Shown here: positions 15,992-25,897 of the stretch, one piece after another
Layout: the number at the start of each line of letters is the position of its first letter
Position numbering within the stretch: position 1 is the first letter of the stretch
Translations under genes and position numbers: made by a program
The notes under the pieces: generated by a model
Databases searched by the model: none
What the model saw: only the letters and a program-made list of their open reading frames with translations
What the model was told of the DNA's origin: nothing
Source: Streptomyces sp. SID9727
GTDB taxonomy: Bacteria; Actinomycetota; Actinomycetes; Streptomycetales; Streptomycetaceae
Length of the DNA stretch: 35,435 nt
NCBI RefSeq assembly: GCF_010550605.1
Contig: NZ_JAAGNI010000333.1
Span: 1-35,435, forward strand
Reading direction: 5' to 3'

Positions 15992-16657
15992 ATGTTCCTG
16001 CACCGCCGCACCCCTCAGCTCCCCACCCCGGAGGAGGCCCTGCGCGGCCGTTCGACCCCCGAGTTCACCGTCCCGTCCCGGCACACGGTCCTGGGCAACC
16101 CGTTGCTCGGTCCGTACCCGGAGGGCTTGGAGACCGCCGACTTCGCGCTGGGCTGTTTCTGGGGCGCCGAGCGCAAGTTCTGGCAGACGGACGGCGTCTG
16201 GACGACGCTCGCCGGCTACCAGGGCGGCTACACGGAGAATCCCGCGTACGAGGAGGTCTGCTCGGGCCTCACCGGCCACACGGAGGCCGTCCGCGTGGTG
16301 TACGACCCGCGGATCGTCACGTACACCGAGCTGCTGAAGCTGTTCTGGGAGTCCCACGACCCGACCCAGGGCTTCCGGCAGGGCAATGACGTGGGCACGC
16401 AGTACCGCTCCGCGGTCTACACCCACTCCCCCGAGCAGGCCGAGGCCGCCGCCGCCTCCCGCGAGGCGTACCAGCGGGTGCTGACGGCCTCCGGCCACGG
16501 TGAGATCACCACGGAGATCCTGCCGGCCGAGGGCCGCCCGTTCTGGCCCGCCGAGCCGGCGCACCAGCAGTACCTGGACAAGAACCCGGGCGGCTACTGC
16601 GGCATCGGCGGCACGGGCGTCTCCTGCCCGGTGGGCGTGGCCCCGGCGGAGAGCTGA
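15992..16657 (+). CDS. msrA: Peptide-methionine (S)-S-oxide reductase MsrA
   Basis: It reduces the S epimer of methionine sulfoxide in oxidised proteins with thioredoxin. 221 residues. The catalytic Cys is C55 in ALGCFWGAE. The motifs [18 protein letters not shown] and TGHTEAV are intact, and the resolving cysteines are in [13 protein letters not shown] (C203, C212). The N-terminal extension of about 45 residues is typical of the longer actinobacterial form. The ATG at 15992 follows AGGAGGA; the open frame back to 15737 runs into the palindromic element and is not coding. Confidence 0.95.
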   Translation: MFLHRRTPQLPTPEEALRGRSTPEFTVPSRHTVLGNPLLGPYPEGLETADFALGCFWGAERKFWQTDGVWTTLAGYQGGYTENPAYEEVCSGLTGHTEAVRVVYDPRIVTYTELLKLFWESHDPTQGFRQGNDVGTQYRSAVYTHSPEQAEAAAASREAYQRVLTASGHGEITTEILPAEGRPFWPAEPAHQQYLDKNPGGYCGIGGTGVSCPVGVAPAES

Positions 16658-16666
16658 GCGATACGA

Positions 16667-16700
16667 GAACGGGCCCGGGGTAAGCGCCCCGGGCCCGTTC
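16667..16700. terminator. Bidirectional terminator between msrA and gdhA
   Basis: A perfect 14-bp stem, GAACGGGCCCGGGG with its complement, and a 6-nt loop, 9 bp after the msrA stop and 17 bp from the convergent gdhA stop. Confidence 0.88.
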
Positions 16701-16717
16701 CGTGCGTCGAGGCCGGG

Positions 16718-18806
<2,089 letters not shown>

Positions 18807-18812
18807 GGTGGG

Positions 18813-18878
18813 GCCCTCCGGTCCGTGCGGTCGTCCGTTCGGCTGATGGGCTCCATGCTGCCGAGGGGACCGGAGGGC
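18813..18878 (-). promoter_or_regulatory. Leader hairpin covering the DUF1330 ribosome-binding site
   Basis: GCCCTCCGGTCC (18813-18824) and GGACCGGAGGGC (18867-18878) are perfect 12-bp complements 42 nt apart. On the minus-strand RNA the proximal arm contains the GGAGGG Shine-Dalgarno. It could be a translational switch, or a processing or termination structure. Just upstream, ACCTC-T-GAGGT (18886-18896) is a possible operator. Confidence 0.5.
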
Positions 18879-18903
18879 GTCGATTACCTCTGAGGTCATG
18901 CGG

Positions 18904-19587
18904 TCAGGCCGCGGCGTTCTCCGTGATGGTGACCTTGCCCTTGCGGATGGTGGCCAGGCGCGGGGCGCGGCGGGCGAGGGCGCTGTCGTGGGTGACCATG
19001 ACGAAGGTGAGCCCGTGCTCCTTCCACAGGGTCTCCAGGACCTCCATGATCTCGTCGCGCATGGACTCGTCCAGGTTGCCGGTGGGCTCGTCCGCGAGGA
19101 GCACCTTGGGCCGCTTGACGAGGGCCCGGGCGATGGCGACGCGCTGCTGCTGGCCGCCGGACATCTCGCCGGGCACATGGCCCAGGCGCTCGCCGAGTCC
19201 GACGGAGTCCAGCGCCTCGGCGGCTCTCGCGCGCCGCTCGGACGCCTTGACGCCGAGGGGGACGAGCGCGGTCTCGACGTTCTCCTGGGCGGTGAGCGTG
19301 GGGATGAGGTTGAAGCTCTGGAAGACGAAGCCGATGTTCTCCGCGCGCACCTGGGTGAGTTTGGCCTCGCTGAGCTTCGCCAGGTCCGTGCCGTCGAGCT
19401 CGATGCTCCCGGCGCTGGGCCGGTCCAGGCCGCCGAGCATCTGGAGCAGGGTGGACTTGCCGCCGCCGGTGGGGCCCTGGATGACCAGGCGGCCGCCGTC
19501 CTCGATGGTGAGGTCGACGCCGGCGAGGGCGTGCACGGTGGACTTGCCGCGCTGGTACTGCTTGGTGACGCCGTGAAGCGTGTACAT
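18904..19587 (-). CDS. MacB/LolD-type ABC transporter ATP-binding protein
   Basis: A 227-residue nucleotide-binding protein. Walker A GPTGGGKST at 38-46, Q-loop Q90 in FVFQSFNLIP, signature SGGQQQRVAIARAL from 143, Walker B LLADEPTGNLD at about 163-173, and the His switch MVTHD. These are typical of the MacB/LolD/FtsE class, whose members drive mechanotransmission through FtsX-type permeases rather than ordinary transport. CAGGAG precedes the ATG. The permease gene lies 35 bp upstream on the same strand. Confidence 0.94.
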   Translation of the reverse strand: MYTLHGVTKQYQRGKSTVHALAGVDLTIEDGGRLVIQGPTGGGKSTLLQMLGGLDRPSAGSIELDGTDLAKLSEAKLTQVRAENIGFVFQSFNLIPTLTAQENVETALVPLGVKASERRARAAEALDSVGLGERLGHVPGEMSGGQQQRVAIARALVKRPKVLLADEPTGNLDESMRDEIMEVLETLWKEHGLTFVMVTHDSALARRAPRLATIRKGKVTITENAAA

Positions 19588-19622
19588 GGGTGTTCTCCTG
19601 ACGGGGTGTGGGGTCCGGGCTG

Positions 19623-21083
19623 CTACTCGACGCGGCGGAGCGCGTCCGCCGGGCGCAGCCGGGAGGCGCGCCAGCCGCCGAAGGCGCCCGCGATCAGCCC
19701 GCCCGCCACGGCCAGGGCGACGGCGGTCAGGATGACGGAGAGGGAGACGGGCGCGGTGAGCGCGATGTCGAGGGCCTTGGACGCGCCCTGCCGGCCGAAG
19801 CCGGGCCCGCCGCCCGTCATGCCGCCGCGCGCCCCGCCGCCGGAGGAGCCCAGCTCCGCGGTGAGCGTGGGGCTGACGGCGGTGACCGCGTAGGCGCCGG
19901 CCAGTCCGACGGCGATGCCGAGGACCCCGCCGATGAGGCCGTTGACCAGGGCCTCGCCGACGACCTGGCGGGTGACCCGGCCGCTCTTCCAGCCGAGGGC
20001 CTTCAGCGTGCCGAACTCGCGCACCCGGCGGCTGACGGCGGAGGAGGTGAGGAGCCCGGCGACCAGGAACGCGGCGGCCAGGACCGCGAGGGACAGCCAC
20101 GTGCCGACGCCGGCGGCGAGGTCGGACGCGGTGGACAGGGAGCCGGAGACGGTGTCCGCGAGGTCGGCGGAGGTGGTGACCGTGGTGCCGGAGATGTTCT
20201 TCTGGATGGCCGACTTGACGGTGTCGATCCGCTGCGAGTCCGCGGCCTTCACGTAGACCGTGGTGACCTTGTCCTTCGAGTCGGACAGGGTCTGGGCCTG
20301 CTTGAGCGGGATGTAGAGGTTGGCGGCGGCGTCGCCGCTGTCGGCCGTCGAGACGCCGATGATCGTGAACTTCGTGCCGTGGACGGTCACGGTCTTGCCG
20401 GTGGCGAGGCTCTTCTCCTTGGCGTACGCGGCATCCACCACGGCCACCTCGGCGTTCGTCTCGGTCGTCCTGAACGTGCGGCCGGAGGTGATCTTCGAGG
20501 AGGTGAGCGGGCCGAGGTCCTGCTGGGTGACGTCGGTTCCGTACACCGTGTAGGAGTTGACGTCGAAGGAGGCGCCGCCGCCCCTGACCTCGCCCTGCGG
20601 CATGCCGCTGCCGCCGCCGGGCCCGCGTCCGCCGCCGCCCTGGCCCGTACCGCCCTCCTGCTTGAACTCGCCGCGCTTGAACTGCCCGTCCACCTTCATC
20701 ACGGACAGGCTCAGCCCGCCGACCGCACCGGCGACGCCGTCCTGCTCGCCGACCTCGGTGACCGTGGAGGAGGCCAGGGTCTGGAAGCCCTGGACCATGA
20801 CCCGGTCCGTGCTCTGGGTCGCGTCGTCGTCGTCCTTGGCGTCGAACTCGAACCTGGGGCGGCCGGTGGAACCGGACTTGGGCGCCGTGGCCGCCTTGGT
20901 GACGGTCATGTCCGTGCCGAGTCCGTACAGCGATTCGAGGACCTTGTCCTGGGCCTTGCTCATGCCGGAGGAGACGGAGCTGACGACGATGACCAGCGCA
21001 ATGCCGAGGGCGAGCCCGGAGGCGACGACGAGCGCCGCCTTTCTGCGGCGGCGCAGCTCGCGCCGGAGGTAGGTGAAGAACAT
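19623..21083 (-). CDS. MacB/FtsX-type ABC transporter permease
   Basis: A 486-residue protein with the MacB topology: TM1 at about 17-38, a large extracytoplasmic domain (about 40-325), then TM2 about 330-350, TM3 about 377-402 and TM4 about 447-470. FtsX-like motifs SRRVREFGTLKALGW and WRASRLRPADALRRVE are clear. The extracytoplasmic part contains a Gly-rich insert at about 143-171 and a second Gly-rich stretch at about 413-432, both probably disordered. It probably exports an antibiotic, lipid or peptide, or relays envelope stress. There is no Shine-Dalgarno; TAGCCT lies 6 nt before the ATG, so the mRNA is probably leaderless. No two-component genes adjoin it, but direct repeats upstream suggest control by one. 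Confidence 0.92.
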   Translation of the reverse strand: MFFTYLRRELRRRRKAALVVASGLALGIALVIVVSSVSSGMSKAQDKVLESLYGLGTDMTVTKAATAPKSGSTGRPRFEFDAKDDDDATQSTDRVMVQGFQTLASSTVTEVGEQDGVAGAVGGLSLSVMKVDGQFKRGEFKQEGGTGQGGGGRGPGGGSGMPQGEVRGGGASFDVNSYTVYGTDVTQQDLGPLTSSKITSGRTFRTTETNAEVAVVDAAYAKEKSLATGKTVTVHGTKFTIIGVSTADSGDAAANLYIPLKQAQTLSDSKDKVTTVYVKAADSQRIDTVKSAIQKNISGTTVTTSADLADTVSGSLSTASDLAAGVGTWLSLAVLAAAFLVAGLLTSSAVSRRVREFGTLKALGWKSGRVTRQVVGEALVNGLIGGVLGIAVGLAGAYAVTAVSPTLTAELGSSGGGARGGMTGGGPGFGRQGASKALDIALTAPVSLSVILTAVALAVAGGLIAGAFGGWRASRLRPADALRRVE

Positions 21084-21089
21084 GGCGCG

Positions 21090-21144
21090 AGGCTAGGCAC
21101 GGCTCGTGATGCCGGCTTGAGGCTGCCATGAGAGCAGGATGAGA
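21090..21144 (-). promoter_or_regulatory. Promoter and 11-bp-period direct repeats of the MacB-type operon
   Basis: On the minus strand TAGCCT (21090-21095) is a -10 for a leaderless start at 21083. Upstream, in plus-strand reading, are TTGAGG (21117-21122), ATGAGA (21128-21133) and ATGAGA (21139-21144), spaced exactly 11 bp apart. Such direct repeats abutting a poor -35 are typical of OmpR-family response-regulator sites. Confidence 0.5.
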
Positions 21145-21151
21145 ACAGTGT

Positions 21152-21202
21152 GTACGCCGAAGGCGGCGGCACCGGATTCCGGTGCCGCCGCCTTCGGCGT
21201 AC
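21152..21202 (-). terminator. Strong terminator after the L,D-transpeptidase gene
   Basis: A perfect 24-bp stem with a 3-nt loop (ATT), beginning GTACGCCGAAGGCGGCGGCA. It lies 27 bp beyond the transpeptidase stop and insulates the downstream MacB-type operon from read-through. Confidence 0.9.
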
Positions 21203-21229
21203 GGGGTGGGGTTCGGCCCGGCGGGCCGG

Positions 21230-22480
21230 TCAGGCGGTGGTGCCCGCCGTCCACTCGGCCCAGCTCATGTTCCAGCCGTTGAGGCCGTTGGAGGGCTGGA
21301 TCGTCTTGTCCGGGGAGTTCTTGACGATCACGACGTCACCGACCATGGAGTTGTTGTAGAACCAGGCGGCGGGCGTGTTGGGGTCCCCGGCGCCCTTGGC
21401 GTCCTCCAGGCCGACGCAGCCGTGGCTGGTGTTGACCTTGCCGAAGATGCCCTTGCCCCAGTAGTTGCCGTGGATGAAGGTGCCCGACGTGGACAGCCGC
21501 ATGGCGTGCGGCACGTCCTTGATGTCGTACTCGCCCTTGCCGTCGTCGTCCGTGAAGCCGACGGTGGCACCGTTCATCCGGGTCTCCTTGTACTTCTCGG
21601 AGATCACCATCTGGCCGTTGTACGTGGGGTTGTCGGGTCCGCCCGCGGAGATCGGGATGGTCTTGACCGTCTTGCCGTCGCGGGTGACGGTCATGGTGTG
21701 GGTCTTGGCGTCGACCGTGGAGACCTGGTTGCGGCCGACCTTGAAGGTGACCGTCTTCTGCTGGACGCCGTAGACGCCGTCCGAGCCCTCGACGCCGTCC
21801 AGGGACAGCTTCAGCGTGACGGTCGAGCCGGCCTGCCAGTAGTTCTCGGGGCGCAGGTCGAGGCGCTGGTTGTTGAACCAGTGGCCGGCGACTTCCTGGC
21901 CGCTGCTGGACGTCACCTTGATGCCGTCCTGGACGGCCTTGGTGTCGGTGATCGGCTTGTTGAAGTTGATCGAGACGGGCATGCCGACGCCGACGGTGGA
22001 GCCGTCCTCGGGGGTGAAGTTCCCGATGAAGCTCTTGTCGGGCGAGACGGTGGTGAAGGAGGAGTTCTCGTGGGCCTCACGGCCCTTGGCGTCCTTCGCC
22101 GTCGCGCTGACCTTGTAGGTGGTCGAGCGCTCCAGCTGGGCGTCCGGCTTCCAGCTCGTGCCGTCGGCGGAGAGGGTGCCCGCGACGCTCTTGCCGTCGG
22201 CCGCGGTCATGGTGACGGAGGTCAGCTTGCCCTTGGCGACGGTGACCTTGGCGGCGTTGTTGATGCTCGCGTTCGTCGCGCCGTTCTTGGGCGCGATCGT
22301 TATCTGCGCCTCGGAGGTCTCCTCGGCCGCCGCCTTGTCGACGTCGGCCGCCTGGGACTTCGAGCCCTCGGGGCTGGGACCGCCCTTGTCACCGCCGTCG
22401 TCGCAGGCGGAAAGCACCAGTACGCCGCCGAGCAGTGCGGACGCGGCCATCAGGCCCTTGCGCCGCTTGCTGTCCGTCAT
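21230..22480 (-). CDS. L,D-transpeptidase lipoprotein (YkuD domain)
   Basis: It cross-links peptidoglycan 3-3 through meso/LL-diaminopimelate, outside the membrane. From the ATG at 22480 it has 416 residues. Residues 1-26 are a lipoprotein signal peptide with lipobox LSAC (lipidated C26), then an acidic Gly/Ser linker, two Ig-like domains (about 70-260; for example TPEDGSTVGVGMPVSINFNKP), and the YkuD catalytic domain with HGNYWG and SHGC (H353, catalytic C355). The ATG at 22480 is preferred because GGAG lies 9 nt upstream and yields a compact signal peptide; in-frame ATGs at 22495 and 22513 are alternatives. I recall S. coelicolor SCO4934 in the same position next to hutH. Confidence 0.93.
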   Translation of the reverse strand: MTDSKRRKGLMAASALLGGVLVLSACDDGGDKGGPSPEGSKSQAADVDKAAAEETSEAQITIAPKNGATNASINNAAKVTVAKGKLTSVTMTAADGKSVAGTLSADGTSWKPDAQLERSTTYKVSATAKDAKGREAHENSSFTTVSPDKSFIGNFTPEDGSTVGVGMPVSINFNKPITDTKAVQDGIKVTSSSGQEVAGHWFNNQRLDLRPENYWQAGSTVTLKLSLDGVEGSDGVYGVQQKTVTFKVGRNQVSTVDAKTHTMTVTRDGKTVKTIPISAGGPDNPTYNGQMVISEKYKETRMNGATVGFTDDDGKGEYDIKDVPHAMRLSTSGTFIHGNYWGKGIFGKVNTSHGCVGLEDAKGAGDPNTPAAWFYNNSMVGDVVIVKNSPDKTIQPSNGLNGWNMSWAEWTAGTTA

Positions 22481-22513
22481 CACACGCTTCTCCATCGTTG
22501 CCGAAATCCCCAA

Positions 22514-22907
22514 AAACCCCGAACAAGGCCGCCCACCCGCGCAACCCCGTCAATGTTCGAGAACCCCTTGTACGGGATCCCCGTTCCACGTCCGCCGAAT
22601 GTGTGGGGAACACCACTCTTCGACGCCGTGCCGGGGGCGGTGGTTCCCGCGTCCGCGACACGGACCGGCTCCGGTCCGCCGTGAGCGGCCGGGGCCCGCG
22701 TTCCCGCAGGTCGGGCCCGCCGCTCCGGGCCGCCGCAGCCGTCGCCCTCCCTCCCATTGTGCGGGACGGCCGGGGTGCCCCCCGCCGAGGACGCGTTCCC
22801 CGGCGGCCTCCCCGCCATGCCTGCACCGGGGCCCTGGCGTGATCCGGATGACGGCCCTAGCATCGGCACGAGCCGGACGTCCGGCCGTCGCAAGGGAGAC
22901 CGATTCC
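22514..22907. other. 394-bp intergenic region between the L,D-transpeptidase and the small secreted protein
   Basis: No convincing gene. A perfect hairpin, CGGACCGG-CT-CCGGTCCG, lies at 22661-22678. On the minus strand a TTGACG hexamer (22547-22552) might be a -35 for the transpeptidase gene, but no good -10 follows. No c-di-AMP (ydaO) riboswitch pattern was recognised. Confidence 0.4.
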
Positions 22908-23096
22908 GTGGCCATTGCCCGCCGCCCACTCCTGACCGCCACCGCCGCGGGAATGCTGCTCTGCGCCCTGTGGTTCGTCCCGTCGGCCAACGCCACGGGC
23001 GATACGGGGAGCGCGCCCGGCGCGGCGGCGACAGCGGGCGAACACGGGGACTCCGGCGCGCTCCCCGAGACCGGGCTCAGGCCAGCGGACCGGTAA
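22908..23096 (+). CDS. Small secreted protein ending in a tail-less LPETG motif
   Basis: A 62-residue protein. Residues 1-29 form a classical Sec signal peptide: basic MAIARR, a hydrophobic core, and an AXA site at SANA|T. The remaining 33 residues are Gly/Ala/Ser/Thr-rich and end GALPETGLRPADR. LPETG is a sortase recognition motif, but the hydrophobic segment and basic tail that normally follow are missing; the frame stops six residues later. GGGAG precedes the GTG. The last 20 bp overlap the 3' end of the convergent hutH. It may be a secreted peptide, or a cell-wall protein that lost its anchor. That it is a real gene rests on the signal peptide and ribosome-binding site. Confidence 0.6.
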   Translation: MAIARRPLLTATAAGMLLCALWFVPSANATGDTGSAPGAAATAGEHGDSGALPETGLRPADR

Positions 23097-24627
23097 CCGG
23101 CTCCACGGCGGAGACCAGCCCGCCCGCCCGTACGAAGGCGTCGGCGGCGGCCAGGTCGGGCGACAGGAAGCGGTCGGGGCCCGGACCCTCGACACCGGCG
23201 GCCCGCAGCGCGTCGATGACGGCGCTCGTGGCCGGGGCCGGGGCCAGCCCCTGCTGGGCGCGCAGCTCGACCGCACGGGTCGCCGCGTACAGCTCGACGG
23301 CGACGATCCGGGCGAGGTCGTCCACGGCGGTGCGCAGCTTGCGGGCGGCCGACCAGCCCATCGAGACGTGGTCCTCCTGCATCGCGGAGGACGGGATCGA
23401 GTCGGCGGAGGCCGGGACGGCGAGCCGCTTCATCTCGCTGACCAGGGCGGCCTGGGTGTACTGGGCGATCATCAGGCCGGAGTCGACACCCGCGTCGTCG
23501 GCCAGGAACGGCGGCAGCCCGTGCGAGCGGTTCTTGTCGAGCAGCCGGTCGGTCCGGCGCTCGGTGATCGAGCCCAGGTCCGCGGCGGCGATGGCCAGGA
23601 AGTCCAGGACGTACGCGACGGGCGCGCCGTGGAAGTTGCCGTTGGACTCCACCCGGCCGTCGGGAAGGACCACCGGGTTGTCCACGGCGGCGGCCAGCTC
23701 GCGGTCGGCGACGGTCGCGGCGTACGCGAGGGTATCCCGGCCCGCCCCGTTGACCTGCGGCGCGCACCGCACCGAGTAGGCGTCCTGGACGCGCGGCGCG
23801 TCGTCCTGGTGGTGACCGGTGAGGCCCGACCCGGCCAGCACCCGCAGCATGTTGTCCGCGCTGGCGCCCTGGCCGGGGTGCGGGCGGATGGCGTGCAGCT
23901 CGGGGGCGAGGACCTTGTCCGTGCCGAGCAGGGCCTCCAGGGAGAGGGCGGCCGTGATGTCGGCCGAGGTGTAGAGCGTCCGCAGGTCGGCGAGGGCCAT
24001 GATCAGCATTCCGAGCATGCCGTCGGTGCCGTTGAGGAGGGCCAGGCCCTCCTTCTCGCGCAGCTCGACCGGGGTGATGCCGTGCGCGGCGAGCAGCTCG
24101 CCGGCCGGGCGGACGGTGCCGTCGGGGCCCTCCGCGTCGCCCTCGCCCATCAGCGCCAGCGCGCAGTGCGACAGGGGCGCCAGGTCGCCGGAGCAGCCGA
24201 GCGAACCGTACTCGTGGACGACGGGGGTGATCCCGGCGTTCAGCACGTCGGCCATGGTCTGCGCGACCTCGGGCCGGACACCGGTGTGGCCGGAGGCGAC
24301 CGTCTTCAGCCGGAGGAACATCAGCGCCCGGACGACCTCGCGCTCGACGCGCGGGCCCATGCCGGCGGCGTGCGAGCGGACGATGTTGCGCTGGAGCTGG
24401 GCGCGCAGCTCCGGGCTGATGTGGCGGCTGGCCAGCGCGCCGAATCCGGTCGAGACGCCGTAGACCGGCTCGGGCTTGGCGGCGAGCGCGTCCACGATCT
24501 CGCGGGCGGCGGCCAGCGCGGCCACCGCGTCGGCGGAGAGCTCGACGCGGGCGTTGCCGCGGGCCACGGCGATGACGTCCTGAGCGGTGGTACCGGACGT
24601 CCCCACCACGACTGTATGCATATCCAT
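23077..24627 (-). CDS. hutH: Histidine ammonia-lyase
   Basis: The first step of histidine utilisation: L-histidine to urocanate and ammonia. 516 residues, the usual size. The MIO cofactor would form from C145-S146-G147 in GSLGCSGDLAPL. The catalytic Tyr is Y56 in YGVSTGFG. Further motifs are NGTDGMLG, QDAYSVRCAPQVNG, SNGNFHG and SSAMQEDHVSMGW. The ATG at 24627 is supported by a promoter that would start transcription at that base. No other hut genes are adjacent, as I recall for S. coelicolor, where hut genes are scattered. Confidence 0.96.
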   Translation of the reverse strand: MDMHTVVVGTSGTTAQDVIAVARGNARVELSADAVAALAAAREIVDALAAKPEPVYGVSTGFGALASRHISPELRAQLQRNIVRSHAAGMGPRVEREVVRALMFLRLKTVASGHTGVRPEVAQTMADVLNAGITPVVHEYGSLGCSGDLAPLSHCALALMGEGDAEGPDGTVRPAGELLAAHGITPVELREKEGLALLNGTDGMLGMLIMALADLRTLYTSADITAALSLEALLGTDKVLAPELHAIRPHPGQGASADNMLRVLAGSGLTGHHQDDAPRVQDAYSVRCAPQVNGAGRDTLAYAATVADRELAAAVDNPVVLPDGRVESNGNFHGAPVAYVLDFLAIAAADLGSITERRTDRLLDKNRSHGLPPFLADDAGVDSGLMIAQYTQAALVSEMKRLAVPASADSIPSSAMQEDHVSMGWSAARKLRTAVDDLARIVAVELYAATRAVELRAQQGLAPAPATSAVIDALRAAGVEGPGPDRFLSPDLAAADAFVRAGGLVSAVEPVTGPLA

Positions 24628-24663
24628 ATTCAGCAGCGTACGGATTGAAACCCTTCATGTCAC
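24628..24663 (-). promoter_or_regulatory. Leaderless hutH promoter
   Basis: On the minus strand GTGACA (24658-24663), exactly 17 nt, TACGCT (24635-24640) and 7 nt to the ATG. Both hexamers are good HrdB-type matches. There is no Shine-Dalgarno. Confidence 0.65.
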
Positions 24664-24709
24664 CAGTGGTAGGCCGGTTGACCCCTTACGCGGACGCCGG
24701 CCGTACGGG

Positions 24710-25891
24710 TCAGTGCCCGGGCGGGTTGCCGCGCAGGTGACGGCGATCGTGCGGGGACTTCGGCGGGGAGTCCGCCAGCCGGATGACCTCGTCGTCGCGC
24801 CCCGCCACCACCGGGCGGTCCGAGCGGGCCGCCTTCGCCCGGTACTGCGCCGCGTCCGCCAGCCGGAACAGCCTCCGGGCCGAGACCACGGGCCCGATGT
24901 CGTCACCGGTGGACGCGATCCCGCAGGCGACCCCGTTGCCGAACTCCAGCCCGGCCGCCCGCTCGCACAGTTCGGTGGCCACGGTGACCACCTCGTCCGC
25001 CTCGGGGCCCACCGCCAGCAGGCAGAACTCGTCGCCGCCCAGCCGGGCCGCCAGCGCCCCGGGCAGTATGGCCCCGCACCGGGACAGCACCGAGCCGAAA
25101 CGTTCCAGCAGCCGGTCGCCCACCGCGTGGCCATGGGTGTCGTTGACCCACTTCAGCCCGTTCAGGTCGCAGACGACCAGGCTGACCACCGCCCCGTCCG
25201 CCCGGTGCCGCTCCAGCGCCTCGTCCAGCCGCACGTCGACGGCCCTGCGGTTGGCCAGGCCGGTCAGCGGGTCCGTGAAGGCCAGCTTGCGGACCTCCTC
25301 CAGGCGCTCGGTCTGGGCGAGCCCGGCGGCCACCACGGCGGCCAGCACCGTCGCGAAGTCGGCGTCCGCGCGCCCGAAGACCGGTGCGCCCACCGGCCGC
25401 GCCACGTACAGCTCGCCCCAGGCCCGTCCGTGCAGCACGATCGGCGCGACCACGCAGCACCCCCGCCCGCGCCGGCGCAGCGCCGCCACCCGCTGGTGGC
25501 AGTAGCCGGGCCCGTAACCGTGCGCGCCGGCCGCCGGATCCCGGCCCGGCTCCCCGTCCACCGGGCCCTCGGCGGTCTCCACCCAGGCGTCCGGCTCGCC
25601 GCCCCCGGCCCACCGCTCGTGCAGGAACTCGGTGATCTCCGGGAACCGGTGGACCGGATAGACCTCCTCCTCGGGGAACTCCTCCTCGCCCTCGGCCCGC
25701 TCGCCCGCGTTGACCAGGACCTTCAGCCGGCCCTGGTCGCGCTCCCAGACCGAGAGCGCGGCGAAGCCACCGCCCAGCGCCTCACAGGCCCCCAGGGCGG
25801 CCGCTCGCCAGCACCCCCGGGGCGTCTGCGCCGCGGCCATCGCCTGCGCCAGCGAGACCACGGCGCGCAGTCGTGCGTCGTCACCACCCAT
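24710..25891 (-). CDS. GAF-GGDEF diguanylate cyclase
   Basis: It would make cyclic di-GMP from two GTP. 393 residues. A GAF-like sensor occupies about 28-192, with a Cys/His-containing stretch (GYCHQRVAALRRRGRGCC). The GGDEF domain covers about 203-365: FTDPLTGLANRRA, metal-binding D242 in CDLNGLKWVND, and an intact GGDEF at 285-289. The RxxD product-inhibition site expected upstream of GGDEF is absent (LPGALAAR there). No transmembrane helix, so cytoplasmic. This resembles S. coelicolor SCO4931 and possibly CdgE of S. venezuelae, from memory. TAAACT lies 6 nt before the ATG, so it is probably leaderless, and a BldD-like box overlaps the -35. Confidence 0.93.
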   Translation of the reverse strand: MGGDDARLRAVVSLAQAMAAAQTPRGCWRAAALGACEALGGGFAALSVWERDQGRLKVLVNAGERAEGEEEFPEEEVYPVHRFPEITEFLHERWAGGGEPDAWVETAEGPVDGEPGRDPAAGAHGYGPGYCHQRVAALRRRGRGCCVVAPIVLHGRAWGELYVARPVGAPVFGRADADFATVLAAVVAAGLAQTERLEEVRKLAFTDPLTGLANRRAVDVRLDEALERHRADGAVVSLVVCDLNGLKWVNDTHGHAVGDRLLERFGSVLSRCGAILPGALAARLGGDEFCLLAVGPEADEVVTVATELCERAAGLEFGNGVACGIASTGDDIGPVVSARRLFRLADAAQYRAKAARSDRPVVAGRDDEVIRLADSPPKSPHDRRHLRGNPPGH

Positions 25892-25897
25892 TGCGCC

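Noticed and set aside
22514..22907. Possible c-di-AMP (ydaO) riboswitch upstream of the cell-wall L,D-transpeptidase.
   Set aside because: Such switches often precede wall-lytic genes in Streptomyces, but I could not find the conserved core in the leader.
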